Shown: positions 1 to 6,540, numbered from the stretch's first letter. The stretch is 7,353 bases of DNA from CAWUIO01 sp963922455 (GCA_963922455.1 CAWUIO010000193.1:1-7353), one strand, 5' to 3'. The notes: a model not told the origin generated them from the letters alone. Program-made: numbers and translations.

Positions 1-2957
1 TAGGCTTTGCTTTATCTGGCAAAGGATATATTGCTTTTGGGCATGACTCCAACCTGGATTTCTTAAATGACTTCTGGGAATACGACCCCCAAGAAGACAG
101 TTGGGCGTTTTTGAGTAATTACTATGGGAACTCTCTAAGGGCTTTAGTTAGCTTTGTGATTGGCGATTCGGCCTACTTTGGTACAGGGCTCATAGACGCC
201 CCAGGCAGAACAGTTAGCGACGAGTTTTGGATATTTGATCCTAAACAGGAAAATACGGTAGTTTTAACCAGTTTTCCTTGCGATAGTAAATACCTATTCA
301 CTCAAATAGCCGATTATGGAGGTTTGGCTCGGTTTGATGCAGTATCTTTCTCATTAGGTGGTAAAGGCTATGTTGGGCTGGGAGAAATAAGCGCTGGGAT
401 TCTCTCTAATGACTTTTGGGAATACGATCCAGCCACCAATTCTTGGATGCAAATAGCCGATTTTCCGGGGCCATTACGCCGGAAAGCCGCTTCATTTACC
501 ATTCAAGATAAAGCGTATATTGTTGGAGGAGTAGTAGACCCTCAAATAAATCTTACATATTTTAAAGATAATTGGGAGTACTCATCCACAAGCAATTCTT
601 GGACAAGTAAAGCTGTTTTCGAGGGATTCCCCCGATATGATGCATTCAGTTTTAGCCTTCAGGGAATAGGATATGTAGGCACTGGGATTACTCCAGACAA
701 CCGAAATTCAAACGATTGCTACGCCTATGATCCCAACAGGGATACTTGGGAAGAGATTGCTCCATTTACGGGCTCTGGCACCTCAGGTGCCAGAGCATTT
801 AGTATTGATACTCTAGCATACGTGTACGGAGGGAATGAAGCAACCGGCAATGAATTTCTTGATAATTTATACCAATACGATCCTAGCTCTGATTCTTGGA
901 CACCTAAAAATAATTTACCTGGTGAAGACCGGGTAAACCATATTGCCTTTAGTTTGGCAGGCAAGGGCTATATTGGCCTGGGCTCTAACGGAGGTCCTGG
1001 TACCGATGGGGAGGGGCAATATTTAAATAACTTTTGGGAATATGATCCAAGTTTGGATACCTGGAGGTCATTGGGTGAATTTTGCGGGGATTCCCTGAGT
1101 TCTGCCGTCAGTTTTGTTATTGGTGATTCGGCTTATTTTGGCACTGGGTTTAGCGGAACCTCCAGCTTGGTGTACAGAAAAGACTTTTGGCGTTTTACTC
1201 CCTTGAGCTTACCCACTAGTCAACTAACACTCTTAACACGCAAAGAAAATATCTCTTTTTTCCAAACTAGTCCTATACCTTCTCTAATCAAAGCAGAAGA
1301 TTTTCAAGATGTTTCAATTAATGGTCAAACCTGGAGCGTGGCTTCCCTTTCACTCGATAGCTATCTTGATGAACAAGATATTCAATCCCTTCAAGTCTCT
1401 TTAAATAATGGGAGCTACTTTCAAGCGAGCATCTTAGAAAGTATAGAAGGTAATGCTAGCTTCAGTCAATTTACTCAATCAATTCAAGAAGAAGACCTAT
1501 TTAATAATCTTAATGTACAAATTCTCTGTTCCGATTCTGTTACCACCCTTGTTCCCAGGGAAGGCTTTGATAATTATACATGGAGTACGGGCGAAACTAC
1601 CAAAGATATAATCGTCGACCAACCTGGAACCTATACGCTCATGGCCAACAGATTGGATGTCAATTGTATGCAAGTAGATTCTATCGTGGTAGACCTGCTT
1701 ACTTTGCAAGACAGCGATACAACCTTAAAAGATTGTCTTGATGAACCGCTTTTGCTAAGCGCTCGTGATAATTTCGATACCTACTTGTGGAGCACCGGAG
1801 AAAGTACTCCTAGTATCTCAGTGGATCAAGAGGGAAAATATGTTGTTGTTCTTACCCAGGACGGTTGCCAAACCACCGAAACATTTCAAGTAGACAGGGT
1901 TATTGACAGAAACTTTACCCAGAGCATATGTCCTAACACATCTTTAACCTTAGATGCCGAAGAAGGTTACGACTCTTACGCCTGGAGCACTGGGGATAAT
2001 TCTCAATTTACTGTTGTTAATCAAGCCGGGATTTATGAAGTTATTGTGTCTAAAGGCGAGTGCCAATCCACGCTGACGTATATCGTGGTGGCAGAAGATT
2101 TTAATGATACCACATCACAACTGACTTTATGCCCAAATGAAGCTCTATTACTAGACATTGGGACAAACTATGATGCGTATGCCTGGAGTACAGGCGAGAC
2201 AACTCCTACCATCACTGTCAGTGAAATCGGAAGCTATACAGCTCAAATTACTCAGGGAGAGTGTCAATTTGTGGCTGAATTTTTGGTCTCCGATTTAGAA
2301 TTTAATATAAATGCAGAAGATAATATCTCCTTATGCAAAGGAACCCCCTTTCTAATAAGTGCTACAAGTGGCTTTGATACCTACCAATGGAATACAGGAG
2401 AAGCCTCTTCATCCATATCCGTTATCAATACGGGCTGGTACCTAGTAAATGCCCAAAAGGAGGGGTGTAGTTATACAGATTCGGTCTTTGTACAATTTGA
2501 TGAACGGGATGTTGTAGATTTAGGACCAGATACCTTGTCTTGTCAAACAGCGCCATTGACATTACGTTCACCTGAAGGAGTTATAGCCCGTACGTGGAGC
2601 GACGGCTCCAATGGCCCAGAACTTTTAGTAACCCAAACAGGAACATACTGGCTAGAGGTACAAAACGCCTGTGGCATCTCCCGTGACGAAATATATATTG
2701 AATTTGCCTCAAGCCTGGACATCATTCCAAATGTCATTACGCCCAACCTTGACGGCCTCAACGATACCTTTGTGATTGGCGACTACAAGGAAAAAGTCAA
2801 GATCAAAATTTTCAACCGGTATGGGAAGGCAATTTACTTTTCTCAGGATTATAAAAATTCCTGGGATGCCGAAAATCTAAGTCCAGGCATTTACTTTTAT
2901 TCGCTTCATGTTCCGTGTTATGAGCCCGTAAAAGGATGGATAAAAGTAATAAAATAA
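1..2957 (+). CDS. Secreted kelch/Ig-like repeat protein with T9SS type B sorting domain (5' partial)
   Basis: The frame is open to the left edge, so the true start lies outside the window. The TTG at 111 is an internal leucine: the 36 codons before it (from base 3) continue the same kelch pattern. About 984 residues are visible, ending at TAA 2955-2957. Order of domains: kelch propeller material (bases 3 to about 1205) with FWEYDP-type motifs every ~50 residues; a linker of about 105 residues with no recognised fold; six Ig-like repeats (1521-2705) with a WSTGE-type motif; and a C-terminal ~79-residue domain (2718-2954) with IPNVITPNLDGLND, an FNRYG core and a PGIYFYSL...KGWIKVIK ending, which is the gliding-motility/CHU_C T9SS type B sorting signal. 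The protein is therefore expected to be exported by T9SS to the surface or medium, probably for adhesion or binding of a polymer. The ligand is unknown. No promoter or signal peptide can be seen because the 5' end is missing. Confidence 0.93.
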   Translation, partial: GFALSGKGYIAFGHDSNLDFLNDFWEYDPQEDSWAFLSNYYGNSLRALVSFVIGDSAYFGTGLIDAPGRTVSDEFWIFDPKQENTVVLTSFPCDSKYLFTQIADYGGLARFDAVSFSLGGKGYVGLGEISAGILSNDFWEYDPATNSWMQIADFPGPLRRKAASFTIQDKAYIVGGVVDPQINLTYFKDNWEYSSTSNSWTSKAVFEGFPRYDAFSFSLQGIGYVGTGITPDNRNSNDCYAYDPNRDTWEEIAPFTGSGTSGARAFSIDTLAYVYGGNEATGNEFLDNLYQYDPSSDSWTPKNNLPGEDRVNHIAFSLAGKGYIGLGSNGGPGTDGEGQYLNNFWEYDPSLDTWRSLGEFCGDSLSSAVSFVIGDSAYFGTGFSGTSSLVYRKDFWRFTPLSLPTSQLTLLTRKENISFFQTSPIPSLIKAEDFQDVSINGQTWSVASLSLDSYLDEQDIQSLQVSLNNGSYFQASILESIEGNASFSQFTQSIQEEDLFNNLNVQILCSDSVTTLVPREGFDNYTWSTGETTKDIIVDQPGTYTLMANRLDVNCMQVDSIVVDLLTLQDSDTTLKDCLDEPLLLSARDNFDTYLWSTGESTPSISVDQEGKYVVVLTQDGCQTTETFQVDRVIDRNFTQSICPNTSLTLDAEEGYDSYAWSTGDNSQFTVVNQAGIYEVIVSKGECQSTLTYIVVAEDFNDTTSQLTLCPNEALLLDIGTNYDAYAWSTGETTPTITVSEIGSYTAQITQGECQFVAEFLVSDLEFNINAEDNISLCKGTPFLISATSGFDTYQWNTGEASSSISVINTGWYLVNAQKEGCSYTDSVFVQFDERDVVDLGPDTLSCQTAPLTLRSPEGVIARTWSDGSNGPELLVTQTGTYWLEVQNACGISRDEIYIEFASSLDIIPNVITPNLDGLNDTFVIGDYKEKVKIKIFNRYGKAIYFSQDYKNSWDAENLSPGIYFYSLHVPCYEPVKGWIKVIK
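3..1205 (+). repeat. Kelch-type beta-propeller repeats in the secreted protein
   Basis: Eight copies of a [FLCN][WY]x[FY]xP-like motif begin at bases 72, 225, 414, 570, 717, 867, 1032 and 1185 (FWEYDP, FWIFDP, FWEYDP, NWEYSS, CYAYDP, LYQYDP, FWEYDP, FWRFTP). Spacings are 51, 63, 52, 49, 50, 55 and 51 residues, normal for kelch blades. Each is preceded by a GKGYxGLG/AYxGTG strand, where the canonical kelch Gly-Gly is mostly GLG or GTG. The single long spacing (63) between the second and third motifs may mark the boundary between two propellers, leaving six motifs (414-1185) for one complete domain. Known kelch propellers have six or seven blades and bind proteins or sugars; no galactose-oxidase active site is evident. 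Confidence 0.85.
1521..2705 (+). repeat. Six Ig-like WSTGE repeats, each with a Cys pair
   Basis: Tandem repeats of 65-69 residues, each containing Y/R-x-W-[SN]-[TD]-G followed by a hydrophobic strand and G-x-Y/W. The Trp codons are at 1581, 1788, 1983, 2184, 2388 and 2595. Every repeat opens with a Cys (codons 1527, 1734, 1929, 2130, 2334, 2541) and carries a second Cys late in the repeat (NCM, GCQ, ECQ, ECQ, GCS, ACG). A disulfide within each domain is likely, as expected for a protein folded outside the cytoplasm. This type of stalk module is common in large Bacteroidota adhesins that carry gliding-type C-termini. At DNA level the copies have diverged, so this is an old protein repeat, not a recent DNA expansion. 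Confidence 0.85.
2718..2954 (+). other. T9SS type B C-terminal sorting domain (CHU_C / gliding-motility type)
   Basis: The last ~79 residues carry the family hallmarks: IIPNVITPNLDGLNDTF at the start, a KIKIFNRYGK strand, a W followed by LSPGIYFYSL, and a terminal KGWIKVIK. In known members this domain directs proteins through the type IX system, and some cargo needs a PorV/SprF-like partner for release or anchoring. Start boundary is approximate. Confidence 0.88.
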
Positions 2958-2981
2958 AAAAGGGCCTTTGTGTAAAGCCCT
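2950..2981 (-). terminator. Hairpin plus U-tract terminator of the small minus-strand gene
   Basis: The hairpin arms are AGGGC(C)TTT (2961-2969) and AAAGCCCT (2974-2981), with a GTGT loop and one bulged C. Reading the minus strand, the stem is followed at once by TTTTTTATTTT (2960-2950), a good intrinsic terminator. Reading plus, the stem is followed by AATCCC with no U tract, so it should mainly serve the minus gene. The U tract lies over the stop codon of the large kelch gene. Confidence 0.7.
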
Positions 2982-2995
2982 AATCCCTATCGTGC

Positions 2996-3160
2996 CTACT
3001 GCTCAATCTGTTTATTCTTGCTGAAAAACAAACGGTACCCAACATAGATACCCCCTCCAATCAAGATCCACTTCACCAAAAAGATGGCAAGCTTCCAAGC
3101 AACACCGGCCCCTACTAATATCAAAACCAAAATAAGTACATTCTTTACTAAATTATTCAT
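2996..3160 (-). CDS. Small two-helix membrane protein, 54 residues
   Basis: ATG at 3160-3158 on the minus strand and TAG at 2998-2996 enclose 54 codons. The product starts MNNLVKNVLILVLILVGAGV, followed by AWKLAIFLVKWILIGGGIYV and a basic-polar tail GYRLFFSKNKQIEQ. This gives two hydrophobic segments (about residues 5-21 and 24-41), a glycine-rich stretch in the second, and a positively charged tail, suggesting an inner-membrane hairpin protein with a cytoplasmic tail. The gene is supported by an A-rich leader without Shine-Dalgarno, by uninterrupted hydrophobic-helix coding, and above all by an intrinsic terminator 15 bases after its stop. It converges on the kelch gene and diverges from the operon starting at 3574. 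I do not recognise a named family, and I infer no function beyond membrane location. Confidence 0.75.
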   Translation of the reverse strand: MNNLVKNVLILVLILVGAGVAWKLAIFLVKWILIGGGIYVGYRLFFSKNKQIEQ

Positions 3161-3199
3161 ATGCTTTTTTTTATTTAAAATTACGAAATATGGTTAATG

Positions 3200-3215
3200 G
3201 TATATAATTATATAC
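3200..3215. repeat. 16-base perfect AT palindrome
   Basis: GTATATAATTATATAC is perfectly self-complementary. A shorter relative, GTATAATTATAC, lies at 3425-3436 on the far side of the GC-rich block. They could be element ends, a target-site duplication, or operator sites for the divergent genes. Confidence 0.6.
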
Positions 3216-3435
3216 GAATCATACGGCAAAAAGTAGCTCATATTAATAAAAATACCCTATTTGGGGCTTCCCCGCGCAACATAAGTTGGGATAATAAAGC
3301 CCCATCCGTGCCAGCGCGGGTCGGGCTCTCGCTACTCGCTGGCCAACGCTAAGACCAGCGGCGAGCTCAAACAGGCCGCTCCATCCCTAAGCCTTATCAA
3401 CCCGGGATTCTTGATACGCTTGCCGTATAATTATA
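3203..3435. repeat. Putative non-autonomous REP/MITE-like structured element
   Basis: A GC-rich core (61 G/C of 88 bases at 3300-3387) sits in AT-rich surroundings. Outer ends: TATAATTATA at 3203-3212 and again at 3426-3435, and the 9-base inverted repeat ATACGGCAA (3221-3229) / TTGCCGTAT (3420-3428). Inside are several stems: TGGGGCTT 3262-3269 with AAGCCCCA 3297-3304; CCCGCGC 3271-3277 with GCGCGGG 3314-3320 (crossing the first, so either alternative or a pseudoknot); CTCGC+CGCTGG 3328-3342 with CCAGCG+GCGAG 3355-3365; and TATCAA 3395-3400 with TTGATA 3411-3416. No coding frame fits. From memory, GCGCGGGTCGGGCT...CATCCCTAA-type intergenic blocks recur in Bacteroidota genomes, but I cannot confirm this here. 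It could instead be a structured RNA. Confidence 0.5.
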
Positions 3436-3436
3436 C
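3425..3436. repeat. 12-base perfect AT palindrome
   Basis: GTATAATTATAC is perfectly self-complementary and overlaps the right-hand TTGCCGTAT arm. It shares the TATAATTATA core with the left palindrome at 3200-3215. Confidence 0.6.
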
Positions 3437-3537
3437 AAGAAAAAGTGCGGTTTCGTATTGGTTCCACAAAACATCAGAATCAAATAATTGGACACAAGGT
3501 TGTTATTTTCCTTCTAAAATCAGATGTTTGAGGGCAA

Positions 3538-3568
3538 ATTGGATACACACTCCGCCGCTATTATTTTG
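3538..3568 (+). promoter_or_regulatory. Possible Bacteroidota-type promoter for the barrel operon
   Basis: TTATTTTG (3561-3568) matches seven of eight positions of the Bacteroidota -7 pattern TAnnTTTG when the two n positions are counted as free. ATTG (3538-3541) lies 19 bases upstream as a weak -33 (consensus TTTG). The ATG is only 5 bases beyond the -7 box, which would give a very short leader or a leaderless mRNA. The match is short and the region AT-rich, so chance is possible. Confidence 0.3.
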
Positions 3569-3573
3569 CCGGT

Positions 3574-4401
3574 ATGAAAATTATCATTTTTTTCCTAGCT
3601 CTCTGCGTCTCTCATACACTTCTAGCTCAAATAGATAGCCCGCCAGTAGGTGGAAAAGCTATCGGGATGGGAGAGGCCGTTACAAGCGTCTCCGATGCTT
3701 GGTCCCTTTTTAATAATGTTGCCGGCATGGCAAGCTTAGACCAAGCCCAGATTTTGGCTTCGTATGACTATCGGTTCGGATTATCTGAATTCCAAACCTT
3801 TTTCGTAGGTACCAGCCTCCCTGTTTGGAAAGGGAATGCCGGCCTAAGCTTAAGCCGCTTTGGGGACGAACTGTATAATGAACTAAAAATTGGTTTAGCG
3901 TACGCTCTTGAAATTGAACAGGTTCGTTTAGGCCTCAAACTAAATTATGTACAAGTAGCCATCCAAGACTTGAATAGCCAAGGTACCCTTGTTGTAGAAT
4001 TTGGCGGTCAAGTAGATATTACCCCCCAGATTACCTTTGCCGGGTATGGCTATAACCTCAACCGGGCTAGTTTAAACTCCGACTTTGAAGAAGATGAGCG
4101 AATCCCTACCATTTTAAGGGCCGGCTTGGCCTACAAGCCCATTGATCAATTGTTTTTAACAGTTGAGACCGAAAAAGATATAGATTTGCCGGCCACATTC
4201 CGAGCCGGCATTGATTACCAAATTATTGAAAATGTTTTCTTAAGGACGGGGGTACAGGCCGAGCCCTTTAAAAGCCACGTAGGGATAGGCTTCAGCCCCC
4301 GGGATTGGAGTTTTGATTATGGGCTTAGCAATAAGACAGATCTGGGCCTTTCTCATCAATTTTCGGTGCGGTTCCGATATGGTAAAATAAAAAATCGCTA
4401 G
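3574..4401 (+). CDS. PorV/PorQ-like outer-membrane beta-barrel protein, 275 residues
   Basis: The start ATG is chosen because it gives a clean signal peptide, MKIIIFFLALCVSHTLLA with cleavage before Q19, as is common in Bacteroidota. Residues 26-55 carry a GGKAIGMGEA...DAWSLFNNVAGMASL stretch, resembling the N-terminal GMGGA...A...NPAGLA motif of the PorV/PorQ (FadL-like) proteins. The rest alternates polar and hydrophobic residues as expected of about 12-14 barrel strands and ends with FSVRFRYGKIKNR. At 275 residues it is shorter than true PorV or PorQ, so it is a relative, not clearly a T9SS component. It is followed after 2 bases by the HhH outer-membrane gene, so the two are surely co-transcribed and probably translationally coupled. 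Location in the outer membrane is well supported; a precise role is not. Confidence 0.75.
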   Translation: MKIIIFFLALCVSHTLLAQIDSPPVGGKAIGMGEAVTSVSDAWSLFNNVAGMASLDQAQILASYDYRFGLSEFQTFFVGTSLPVWKGNAGLSLSRFGDELYNELKIGLAYALEIEQVRLGLKLNYVQVAIQDLNSQGTLVVEFGGQVDITPQITFAGYGYNLNRASLNSDFEEDERIPTILRAGLAYKPIDQLFLTVETEKDIDLPATFRAGIDYQIIENVFLRTGVQAEPFKSHVGIGFSPRDWSFDYGLSNKTDLGLSHQFSVRFRYGKIKNR

Positions 4402-4403
4402 TT

Positions 4404-6515
4404 ATGAGAATCCTAGGCCGGGGCTTCCTCTGTTTTTTTGTATGCTTGGTTGGCTGGGAGTTTTCTCTCCGGGCTCAAGATTTACCCTCTCAAGATATCA
4501 ACTTGGACGAGTTTATACTTAAACTTTTCCCTGTCCAGGATGAAGACATCAATTACGAGGATATCTACGAAAACCTGTTTCAGAGATACCGTACCCCACT
4601 CAATCTCAACAAAGCTAGCCGGGATGAAATTTCCTCTCTTTTTATTCTTTCTGAGCTTCAAATTAACAGTTTACTCCAGTATCGCGAAGAAAATGGGACC
4701 TTGTTAAGTTTATTTGAACTTCAAGCCGTTCCCAACTTTGATCCCAATACCATAGAAAATTTACTTCCTTTTGTCACGGTACAGGAAAATCCATCCCAAC
4801 CCCAATCCTTGTTTAAACGCGTAACCAGTGAAAAAAATAACTATCTATTGCTACGATATCGCCGTATTTTGGAAGAGCGGAGAGGGTTTACTTCTGATGC
4901 TACTCCATCCCAGACCTATCAAGGTAGCCCGGGAAATATATATGCCCGATTTCGAGTAAGCCACTCCAAAGATTTTAGCTTGGGCTTTACCCTGGAAAAA
5001 GATGATGGGGAAGAGATAACTTGGGACAGAAATACCTATCGCTACGGGGCCGATTTTAGCTCATTTCACGCATATTTTGAAAACAAGGGAGCTTTTAAGG
5101 CGATTGCCCTGGGCGACTATCAATTACAAATTGGTCAAGGCTTGCTCTTTTCCTCAGGTTTTTCGGTAGGAAAAGGTTCGGAGACAGTACAAACAGTTCG
5201 CCGTAGTAATTTAGGCCTGCGGCCATACACTTCTGTACTCGAAACGGGTTTTTTGCGGGGAGCAGGGCTAACCTACCAAGCGGGCCCACTAGATATTACG
5301 GCCTTTTATTCGCGTATACGCCGGGATGCCAGCATCACGGAGCCCAATGATACCCTTGATTCGGAAGTAGAATTATTTATAGAAACCCTTCGTACTTCTG
5401 GATTGCACCGTACAGAGACCGAAATCGAAGGAAAATCCCGCTTTCTTGAACAAACCTTGGGTGGGGACCTAACCTATAACAGTCCATCCAGAGATTTTAG
5501 GATAGGTTTGACTTTTATTCGTACCGAATATGACCTTCCATTCCAAAGAAATAATACCAATACCCGGGATAGTATCCGGAATCAATTTGAGTTTAGTGGT
5601 ACTACCAACTACAATACGGGGCTTCATTTTAATTATAATTGGCGTAACTTCTCCTTTTTTGGAGAGGCAGCGCGTTCCAAAAGTGGAGGGTTAGGGGGAG
5701 TAGGGGGCTTTGTTTCTAGCTTGGCACCTAATGTAGAATTGGCCATGGTATACCGCTATTATCAAAAAGATTTCCATACGTTTTTTGGGAATGCTTTTGG
5801 CGAAGGCACCCGTAACATAAATGAGAGGGGAATTTATTGGGGCTTAAAAATTACCCCAATCCAGAAAAAACTCATTTTGGCGGCCTACTATGATCGCTTT
5901 GTATTTCCTTGGTTACGGTCTAATGTAGATGCTCCTTCAGAAGGCTATGAGTTTTTGAGTAGAGCAACTTACAAATTTAGCCGTAGAGTAAGTTTGTATG
6001 CTCAATACCGGCAAGAAGCCAAAGACCGTAATTTAAGTGGGAATGAAAGCCAAGGAGCCTTTCGAGAAATCAGACAGGGCCTTCGCCGAAATTATCTGAT
6101 CAACTTTAATTATCGGGGAGAAAAAGTGATGCGTTTCCGAAGTCGGGTACAATTTAGCAGTTTTGATTTTAATGGGGAACGCACCCGGGGCTACGCATTG
6201 GTACAGGATGTTGGTGCCGATATTGGAAAATTTCAGCTTGATTTTCGAATTGCTTTGTTTGATACAGACGATTTTGATAATCGCCAATATGTTTACGAGA
6301 AAGATGTTTTATGGTCTTTTTCCATACCGGCCTACAGTGGGAGAGGGGTACGTACGTATTTCTTAGTTCGCTACAAAATTAACGGCCACTGGGATGTATG
6401 GCTTCGTTATGCCCGTACCGACTTAGAAAATCAAGATACAATTGGTTCGGGTGGGGATGAAATTAATGGGAGTACCCGATCGGATGTACGCGCTCAAATT
6501 CGGATTAAATTTTAG
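4404..6515 (+). CDS. Helix-hairpin-helix domain outer-membrane protein, 703 residues
   Basis: Signal peptide at residues 1-24 (ending SLRA before Q25). Residues 66-125 form a ComEA-type double helix-hairpin-helix: LNLNKASRDEISSL, then LLQYREENG, LFELQAV and TIENLLPFV. The two hairpin turns read FILS (about 80-83) and PNFD (about 110-113) where DNA-binding ComEA has glycine-rich GIG turns. After a polar linker the remainder (about 145-703) is barrel-like, with a stretch GDYQLQIGQGLLFSSGFSVG (about 237-256) and RSNLGLRPYTS that I remember as conserved in Bacteroidota HhH outer-membrane proteins. The chain ends in ...RAQIRIKF, a terminal Phe typical of BAM substrates. It sits 2 bases after the PorV-like gene. 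Periplasmic HhH plus barrel could suggest DNA handling, but the lost glycines argue for a protein-interaction role. Function is unproven. Confidence 0.82.
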   Translation: MRILGRGFLCFFVCLVGWEFSLRAQDLPSQDINLDEFILKLFPVQDEDINYEDIYENLFQRYRTPLNLNKASRDEISSLFILSELQINSLLQYREENGTLLSLFELQAVPNFDPNTIENLLPFVTVQENPSQPQSLFKRVTSEKNNYLLLRYRRILEERRGFTSDATPSQTYQGSPGNIYARFRVSHSKDFSLGFTLEKDDGEEITWDRNTYRYGADFSSFHAYFENKGAFKAIALGDYQLQIGQGLLFSSGFSVGKGSETVQTVRRSNLGLRPYTSVLETGFLRGAGLTYQAGPLDITAFYSRIRRDASITEPNDTLDSEVELFIETLRTSGLHRTETEIEGKSRFLEQTLGGDLTYNSPSRDFRIGLTFIRTEYDLPFQRNNTNTRDSIRNQFEFSGTTNYNTGLHFNYNWRNFSFFGEAARSKSGGLGGVGGFVSSLAPNVELAMVYRYYQKDFHTFFGNAFGEGTRNINERGIYWGLKITPIQKKLILAAYYDRFVFPWLRSNVDAPSEGYEFLSRATYKFSRRVSLYAQYRQEAKDRNLSGNESQGAFREIRQGLRRNYLINFNYRGEKVMRFRSRVQFSSFDFNGERTRGYALVQDVGADIGKFQLDFRIALFDTDDFDNRQYVYEKDVLWSFSIPAYSGRGVRTYFLVRYKINGHWDVWLRYARTDLENQDTIGSGGDEINGSTRSDVRAQIRIKF

Positions 6516-6540
6516 AAAGTTTTTATTTTAAAATACTCAT

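Larger units (their letters stand above)
3161..3573. other. Divergent intergenic region of 413 bases
   Basis: Separates the minus-strand small membrane gene from the plus-strand barrel operon. It holds AT-rich leader sequence of the small gene, a structured GC-rich block enclosed by AT palindromes (3203-3435), and the presumed promoter of the 3574 gene at its right end. An open frame crossing 3411-3638 overlaps the next gene and has no protein-like features, so I do not count it as a gene. Confidence 0.8.

Noticed and set aside
725..964. 79-codon minus-strand open frame inside the kelch region
   Set aside because: It lies antisense to a regular kelch repeat region with clear protein periodicity; the antisense translation shows no repeat or domain.
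1521..2705. WSTGE repeats as a recent DNA tandem duplication
   Set aside because: The repeat period varies (195-207 bases) and the DNA copies are strongly diverged; only the protein pattern is shared.
3300..3390. GC-rich segment considered as a tRNA or other classical RNA gene
   Set aside because: It cannot be folded into a cloverleaf, has no TTCGA-like arm or acceptor stem, and does not match any classical RNA I can recognise.
3411..3638. 75-codon plus-strand open frame starting in the structured element
   Set aside because: It overlaps the first 65 bases of the signal-peptide barrel gene in another frame, starts inside an inverted repeat, and its translation is rich in Ser, Tyr and Cys without domain-like pattern.
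4438..4707. 89-codon plus-strand frame inside the HhH-barrel gene
   Set aside because: It is out of frame with a clear signal peptide and HhH domain, and the translation is not protein-like.
6033..6287. 84-codon minus-strand frame inside the HhH-barrel gene
   Set aside because: It is antisense to well-supported barrel coding sequence with no leader, no terminator and no recognisable product.
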